Source: Limonium bicolor
Lineage: Eukaryota > Streptophyta > Magnoliopsida > Caryophyllales > Plumbaginaceae
Direction of reading: 5' to 3'
Length of the DNA stretch: 64,000 nucleotides
NCBI GenBank assembly: GCA_023374045.1
Contig: CM041777.1
Location: 84,748,300-84,812,299 of the forward strand
Position numbers and translations under genes: made by a program. The notes below the pieces were generated by a model, which had not been told where the DNA came from, did not search any database, and was given only the letters and a program-made list of their open reading frames with translations. Shown piece by piece: positions 57,021-64,000 of the stretch (positions are counted from its first letter, which is position 1; each line of letters starts with the position of its first letter).

Positions 57021-60000
57021 AAAGAACTTCGTCCTCGAAGTTCACATTTCCCACGCATCATTGGACTAGAATACGGGAATTACTTCTAAAACAAACTTCC
57101 ATAACCAAACACACCTTACACCAAAACCTCGGACTTGACGGTCCGGGTACATATCCACATCCATACATAAAATATCATACTCACATGGTAACCTCGGACT
57201 TAATGGTCCGGGTACCTTCACCACACTTGCACTTACATAATATCCCTCAGACTCTTAGGTCTGGGTGACATAACCACATTTGGACTCGTAGGCCCGGGTA
57301 ACACAATCAATTCAGAACCCATCCACATTAGAACTCAAGGTCTAAAATAATATTTATTACTTATACCACACAACATGTCTTAGCATGTATATCAAACAGA
57401 AATACCTTTTCCATCTCTCCATGGGTTCGAATCCCACGTTGAGTACATATACACTGTGATCCCGCAGAACCCGGTCGCGATGGACACCTTCTGGTCCCCG
57501 TTCCTTTGGGAGGTCAAAACATTCACTTAATTTTTAACATATATACTTCTCATGCCACCGGTCCGAAGACAAAGGCTCATGCGTCCTCAGCTCGTGAGCA
57601 AGTACTACAAAAATATTCTTTACTAGGTTAAGTATAAGAGAATCCTTTATTCAAAATATTAATCGATTGTTTGAAAACACCAATTGAAAATCCTTTTGAA
57701 AACACAACACAACTCCAAGTCCAACTTATGCTCTTTGCTTCTTTCTTAACGTGGTTATTTGTGTCCACTTACAAGGAGCTTCTAGAGTCATCCAACCCTG
57801 ATGTGATCAGCATCAGTGTTGAACTATCCTTCCACCCCAATTTGTGTTCGGCTTCCCTTGATCTCATGATAATCAAGTTTCACCTCCCACTTCATTTTCA
57901 ACCAACAACTAATTCAAGCATATCCCATTTTCCATCTTTAAATCCTTCTAGTCATAATCATTACATCTCCAAGGGATAGAACTCCGTCTATCAATCATCA
58001 CCCAAATCCAACTTAATTCAAGTTACCTAGGGAATTCAATCCTCACTAGGTTCTATGTCGCTCTCACACCCCTTCATAAATCACAACACTATAATATATA
58101 TACATATTTTTATCAAAATACGATACATGTTTCACATTTATGCACTGTCGGGGTTTTAGTTCCCCGGGAGTTTCTTTACTCCCAACCACTTGTACTCTCA
58201 CACACACTGTTAACCAAATAAACACACTTTCCACAATGGTATTCGCATCTTCTGTGCGCAATTACCACAATTTAACCATAAATGAGTGCGTATGTTTGTA
58301 TAACACACGCGCCAACCATCATAACAAGTTATTTGTGCTATGCACAACACAAATCACGTACACTTGTACGGTAATACACACTAAGCGGCTTTACGCTCTA
58401 CCCCCCTTAAAAGGGATTACGCCCACGTAACCAGTCACTGAACATTGGCTTAAAATGTTCTGCCGTCGTGAAGTATTTTAACTTCCACGCGGTCTGGTAC
58501 ACAATGCGTTTTGGTTAGAGGATTTTAACCATACTGGTGGTTTAATCCCTAAACCAAGAATTCTTATTAGAGTTTATCTAACTCATAACCGGTTTCGGTC
58601 CTGGCCTGTGAGGCTTCTAGGCATTGATGACTAGCCATCCATTCATATTCACAATGTATATTCGGCATTTGATGCATGGGCTCACTGGCCTCTGCTGCGC
58701 AATTCTGATAATTATAGGGCTAGTTTGCCCCATTCGTTACTGTTACTGTATTGTACATCTCCAATGTATTACCCTTATCTTGGGAAGAATGATTTCTCAA
58801 CCGACGCATGGTATCTCTTACCCTGAGCGAATTCGGTGAGTTTCACAATTTTCCATCCACTTCTCCAATAGCTTACAGCGTAAACTACTATGTAATTCAC
58901 AATGATTGACTTACTTCTACCGACTTACTGTCGGTTGAGATTGGGCTCCTACCTAATGTGTAGTGCTCTCTCAGTTATTTCCCACACCTGGGGTATATTT
59001 TATACCGACATTTGGTATTTAGTGCTACTGTAGTCACTTACCGTTAATCATGTCTCCACCTTTAGTTTTGTACATGTATTCTTTCATTCTTGCGGCCTTG
59101 CATTACCTATGCATCGGCCATTATAACATTATTCCTCCACAATTACCATGCTTCTGATTCCTAGCTATCCCACTTGATTATTACTGCGCAAGTGTAATAC
59201 CAAAACACTCAGTCATACAGAGTGCAGAGGCGTAAACTCTTGACAGTAAATCCCTTATGCGATTCGCCATGGAATTCACACTGAGTTCCTCATCACACAG
59301 TACCTACCACTGGCTTATTGCCCAGTCTGTTTAACATCGCTTATCTTGCATCTCTACTAAGTTTAACTCATAACTGGTCTTATCTGCCACATTATCATTC
59401 AACAATGCTTATACAACGGTCGCTTACTGCGCACCGTGCTTATTGTATAACATAACACTAACTTGCATGGTATTTACTGTCACATTAACTTCCACACGTA
59501 ACTTACATTATTCACATTATGGCTCGTCATTCATTTGGATGACTACCGAATGTTCCTTGAGCATTGCTCACTCGAGTCGCAAACCGGCGCTACTTAGCTC
59601 GGTGCTTCACTTTATACACACATACTATTAAGCTAACTGCTCTCTTTCCATAATAACGTCGTCCGTCCTTAACATATTTCTTGAACTTGATTCACATAAC
59701 TACCGCTCCTGCGGTCTCACAATATCGAGAGGTATCCCCACTCTTAATGCAGTGGTTCGTTCTCCGCTCTATTGCTTGTAAACATGTACTTCTGCACTGA
59801 TCAAATTTACATAACACAAGTTGTTGTGGCCTATAAGCCTTATTGTCACGATTCCTTCCAAGTTATCTCTTTGGCAACTTAGGGTCCTACTGTTAAGTGG
59901 GTTTACCTTCAGTGTTTAATCCGGGTAATTGTTCCAAATCTTGTGTTTCTGTTATATTGCTCCATCTAACAATGTTTAATCCAAACACCCCTCAAGGATT

Positions 60001-61727
60001 GCTCCTGGGTGTTACTAACATATGCCATTACATCTGGCTTGCACTCATGGGTGCATTCAGTAACTACGCCTTCTTACGTTCTTAGTTGGGTATTCGTTTC
60101 TACTATCATGTCTTATCCCTCAGACTTCTCAAGTCATATTTGATGTCTTACATAACAGTCCGTGCTCTTCGCACCTCTTGACTCTATACATTTCCTTGAA
60201 GTGAATTCGCTAATTCCTTTAGTCTCGTTAACTTGACCAGGTTTCTTTATTTCAATCATTTATTGTAATCCTTAGTTCTTGTTTGACTTACACTGCTGAC
60301 CGTAGAACGGAGTCGACTACTTCCCGTGTTCTGGACTCTACTCGTATACATATATGGGGTATCATATTGATACATTGCTACTTACCCAACTAACCTATAA
60401 GTAGGTCTGTCAGGCCCACATGCTCCTATCGGAGTGCGGTCGTCCCACAACACAGTTGGTACACTCGTAGTGTCCGTCACACGCCTAGGTGAAGTATTCT
60501 GTTGTCAACTCCCTTATATTGTCCCGTGACAATATTCATTCCTTGCTTCTCGAACTTAATCGAGGGAAAGTTTATCCACTGTTGTTTCTTTATCAACTGC
60601 CCCTGGTTTTACTGGTTTGGTTTAAAAGAAGGTTGGAAAGAAGTGTTGGTTTGAAAGAAAATTTTGGTTTTGAAAGAAAGAGTTTAGGTAAATCTGGGTT
60701 TGAAAGAAAATTTTTCATGGTTTCACAACATCTTCTTACCTTAGCCAAGTCTAGCTTCTTGCTGACTGGTGTACTTACAATTACAGAGGTTAGGCTAGCA
60801 GGCCCTTCCACTGTTATGACGATCACATTTAACTTTATGGTACTTTTCCAAGTACTTTGTAGTGGTTATAAATTTCCCGAACAGCCCTGTTAAAGCAGCA
60901 CTTGCTATGGCAAGTGCGCCATGCTAACTGGCTATCGGTTTAACACATACCGGTTGTGGTACTGTTTTTACCCGCACTGTTATCAGTGGCCTTGTTGGCC
61001 CTCACTGATCTTACTGTCTTGATAATAACCTCTAGGTGACTTCTCACTGTCTTCACATGATGATCATCAACTAGGGTGTTTCCCACTCTGGGAGACCCCT
61101 TTTACTTAGTATTGTATCCTCTTTGTAGCCCGTTCCACGTATCTGTCGTGGTTGCTGAGACTTGTCTCTTGTTTGGGCACTACGTTGTATTTTCTTTGTA
61201 GGTTGGTGTACCGTTGGTGTATCACTTAGCATCTGTGGTTCCGTAGACACTTGTCTCGGTCTTCAGTAATCCACTTCTTGCCTGTTGCACGGTCAGTGCG
61301 TTGCAAGCTGGTTATTCTCGACTGCTCTGCATGTCGACCCAGGTTGCCGGAAATTCTATTCTTCTATACACTGATTCTTCGCTCTTCGCTATGAAATGCG
61401 GTTAACACTTGTTTAGATGGGAACCGTCTCCGGGATTCCCAGTTTTCGGGATCTACCGTATGACTGGTTCTCCATACCTTTAGAGGTACTTAATAACAGC
61501 CAGATCGGGTATTCCCGAGTAAGAGAGGACTTTCATCTCTCTGGCGTTGTTTCCCCAAATTATATACAGGGATTGTGGAGGGCGGGAAGGATATAGTAGG
61601 TTTCCAGTATTCACTGGTAGTTCCTTACTAGCGTATCTCTCACGCTATCACTCAACCCTTAACCCAAACTAAAATCCTAACTCGGTACTTCCTAAGCTCG
61701 GTAATTCAGTCATCAGAGCGATACTTC

Positions 61728-61739
61728 GCTCTGATACCA
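61728..61739 (-). promoter_or_regulatory. Primer binding site (initiator tRNA-Met type)
   Basis: The minus strand reads TGGTATCAGAGC, five bases inside the 5' LTR, the usual plant iMet-tRNA PBS. It overlaps an 8-bp-stem hairpin CAGAGCGA/TCGCTCTG (61714-61733). Confidence 0.85.
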
Positions 61740-61744
61740 CTTTT

Positions 61745-64000
61745 TGTAACACCCCAACTACCACCGTACACATAACATCAAACTGCAGCGGAAAATTAAA
61801 CTCATCACATTACTTATTTCAATGGTGTTACACGCCGTTAACCACCCACGTGGCTAACAAGGCTAATACATGTACTTTGTATCGGTCTGATGGACTAGAT
61901 TCCCGAGCAACTACATGTTACATTTGCTTCCCTTAATAACAACCCATACACTTTATACATTCCAACCGTACCGAGTATTTACGAACTAATGCCAATAACA
62001 ATTTCGGTCTTACTACGCCTACAATGCTTACGCCATTTAAATGGCTACCCATGTATAAACATCTACCCCGTCCTACTCTCGAACGGCTTCCAGCTCCTTG
62101 TACCTGAAATAGAAAAGGAGAGAAAGGGTGGCCCCCAAGGGGCTCAGCACCTTTGCGGGTATGGTAATCCCGCAGCCCACATGCTACCGGGCCACGCACA
62201 ACTAATTGTCGTCTTAGCATGCGATTGATTATATTTAAATCATGCATGCAACTGTAAACACACAACACAAAACATTTCGCCTCAATGGGCTCAACAAACG
62301 GATAATACATTACTTGATGAGTCACTCATGGTATTCATTATCCCTGGAGTGTTCCTCCTCTAACGGAGCTACTTCCTTAATAGACGACACTTACCCTTAA
62401 ATCGGGTTATTCTTAAATGCCTCTTGGCACAAACTGGGATTCATTTCCATGTTCCACACACTCCATATCTTACAACATATCACATTCCTCACAAAACAAA
62501 ACAAACAACACCTTTCTCGTTTCGACGTACACATGATAACATCGCATTCATTTTAAACACCTAACGTATACATATCATAGCATAGCAAGGGAAATTGCCT
62601 AGCACAATAACAACACAAAACACCATAGATCGGTTCACACAAGGAACCTTCCACCATAGTTAGTATACATAGTGAGCCTAGAGATTATTGCCAATCTCAT
62701 GCTAGCTCGTTACCAACCTCGTTACCGTTCAGTTATATCGAACGGTTAACTTAAACCAAGGTGTGTCGGATATAGTAATCCCAAGCGCACCGAAATAACA
62801 TTTGTATGCCCCTGTGGCCCGACGTGAGTCAGTAAACTAGCTTTGGATAAGCTAAGGGAAGGTAGAAACCAATTGGAATACAACCTATACATACACCAAG
62901 AGAGCCGAACCGGATATGACATCGACTCCCGTCCTCACACGCGTGGCCGGACATGACCGGACTCCTCACCCCCCATTAGTACATATATACTTATAAATAA
63001 GTAGTTAGAGATCCATTATGGAGCCTACCACATCCACACACCATACGGTATCATAACCGAGTTAAGCACACAAGGGAGGTTCACACACTTGCATACAACA
63101 ACAATATCCAACTAACTCACACATAGCCGTGGCTAGAACGTTCCCAAGGTTTGGGCCGTTAACTCCGAATACCGATCTCTCACGTGTTCCTAGTTTAATT
63201 AGCTAAGGTTTAACACTTATTTGAGGTTAAACGGTATCGGAGACCGGGTGCGCCACATAAATGAATTACTATAAACTCATTACATGTTTTAATCTTACAA
63301 GGTGGCAAACACTCAGAAAAACACATTGGCATACAAGCCGGTGTAATCCGGTAGGACACAGGTTGCAAGAAAACCATACCTGTCGCCGGAGTCACTTTTA
63401 CCACGTCCACTTATGTTCCTCGAGCAATTCTCGAACAACTGATAACATTACATGTATTTTTATCAAACATCGGGGGGTAGCATGATCATTAATTAATGCT
63501 TATAACTTTTCCCCGTTAATTAGTTACATAACTTTACAATTAACTTGATTTACTTTCACATTTTATTACAACTTTTCACCCAATTAATTCTCATAAATCA
63601 CCTAACATGTCCTTAACAACTTTATAACATCATTACCTATCAATCCCCATCATTACATAACCTTAAACATTGTTTTGTTTTTTTTTTTACATAATTTTGG
63701 GCCGTCCGACCCACCGTCCGACCCACAACTGGGTCGGACCGTTCCAGAAACTTTTCCCGTCTTTTAAATACCCATGTCCGACCCAACCATCTGGGTCGGA
63801 CCATTCCAGAGACTTAGAACACACATGTCCGACCCATGTCCGACCCAAGACCTCCGGGTCGGACCATTCCAGAAACTCCAACCGGTGACTAAAACAGAGC
63901 TGTCCGACCCACCCTGGGTCGGACAACACCAGAAGTTGTCCAAAACTTGTCAAATTTTCTCCAAACTTTTCCTCAAGCCTCTTAATGTGTTCTAACATAC
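61745..64000 (-). repeat. LARD 5' LTR (partial, continues beyond the window)
   Basis: It matches 52452 onward over at least 2.2 kb. Many differences are single-base gains or losses in short runs. It includes the second GGGTCGG cluster (63703-63933). Confidence 0.9.

Larger units (their letters stand above)
57008..61744 (-). other. LARD interior, no recognisable coding
   Basis: 4.7 kb in which the longest frames (60489-60893 plus, 57671-57979 plus) show no gag, protease, RT, RNase H or integrase motif on either strand. A second PPT-like tract CTACCCCCCTTAAAAGG lies near 58398. A GGTTTGAAAGAAA-type short repeat occurs at 60617-60712. The sequence seems to serve only as packaging and replication template. 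Confidence 0.7.
52452..64000 (-). mobile_element. LARD-type retrotransposon, minus strand, cut by the window end
   Basis: Two direct LTR copies (52452-57007 and 61745 onward) start TGTAACACCCCAACTACC. The interior is 57008-61744. On the minus strand the order is 5' LTR (61745 to beyond 64000), PBS TGGTATCAGAGC (61728-61739), interior, purine tract AAGGGGGTAGA (57010-57020) and 3' LTR. The 4.56-kb LTR and 4.74-kb interior without gag or pol motifs match the definition of a large retrotransposon derivative, which must be mobilised in trans. The right TSD lies outside the window. Confidence 0.85.

Noticed and set aside
57423..57434. GGTTCGAATCCC, a perfect tRNA B-box-like word
   Set aside because: No A box, acceptor stem or anticodon arm can be folded around it, so neither a tRNA nor a SINE is supported.
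60489..60893. 134-residue frame in the LARD interior
   Set aside because: Its sequence is partly a short GGTTTGAAAGAAA repeat, it lies on the strand opposite to element transcription, and no motif is recognisable.

Overview
This window is nuclear DNA from a flowering plant, probably a eudicot with a TE-rich genome. It is AT-rich, introns have GT/AG borders, and the repeats belong to plant-typical groups: CACTA, Athila-type Ty3 elements with an env-like ORF, L1-type LINEs, long foldback MULE-like elements and a LARD. Only one intact host gene is visible, a two-exon PMP3/RCI2-family membrane protein (34986-35277). Its broken first exon recurs at 43216-43292.

Region 1 (1-1790) holds decayed non-LTR material: a DUF4283-like fragment on the minus strand with a LINE 3' end lying inside it. 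Region 2 (1791-32657) is a single nested block. A CACTA transposon has near-matching terminal inverted repeats (CACTAC...GTTGTG), a 3-bp target duplication AGC and AT-rich subterminal repeats. Its own sequence totals only about 3.6 kb and includes a captured fragment of a host METTL13-like methyltransferase gene. Three LTR-retrotransposon insertions inflated it to 30.9 kb. They are a 4.7-kb solo LTR (TSD AAAGA), a 4.9-kb non-autonomous LTR element on the minus strand (TSD GTTGT/GCTGT), and a 17.6-kb Athila-like inverted structure (TSD ATTTC).

That inverted structure is the most unusual object here. Two 7.3-kb copies of 5' LTR-leader-gag-protease-RT-RNase H-partial integrase face each other tail to tail. 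A 2.9-kb centre carries the rest of one copy (integrase end, post-integrase region, env-like ORF). Both outer ends are the TG ends of 5' LTRs, yet one 5-bp duplication flanks the whole unit.

Region 3 (32661-41370) contains the PMP3 gene and a 5.1-kb LINE with a 17-bp target duplication, a broken ORF2 and no recognisable ORF1. Region 4 (41371-52451) is a mosaic of MULE-like foldback elements sharing a TIR core, MITEs, tandem repeats, LINE pieces and the PMP3 pseudo-exon. Region 5 (52452-64000) is a LARD-type retrotransposon on the minus strand with 4.56-kb LTRs, a 4.74-kb interior without recognisable coding, and its second LTR cut by the window edge.

Nearly all long reading frames are transposon remnants with stops or frameshifts. 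Identifications rest on reading motifs and repeats by eye; no database search or alignment was run.
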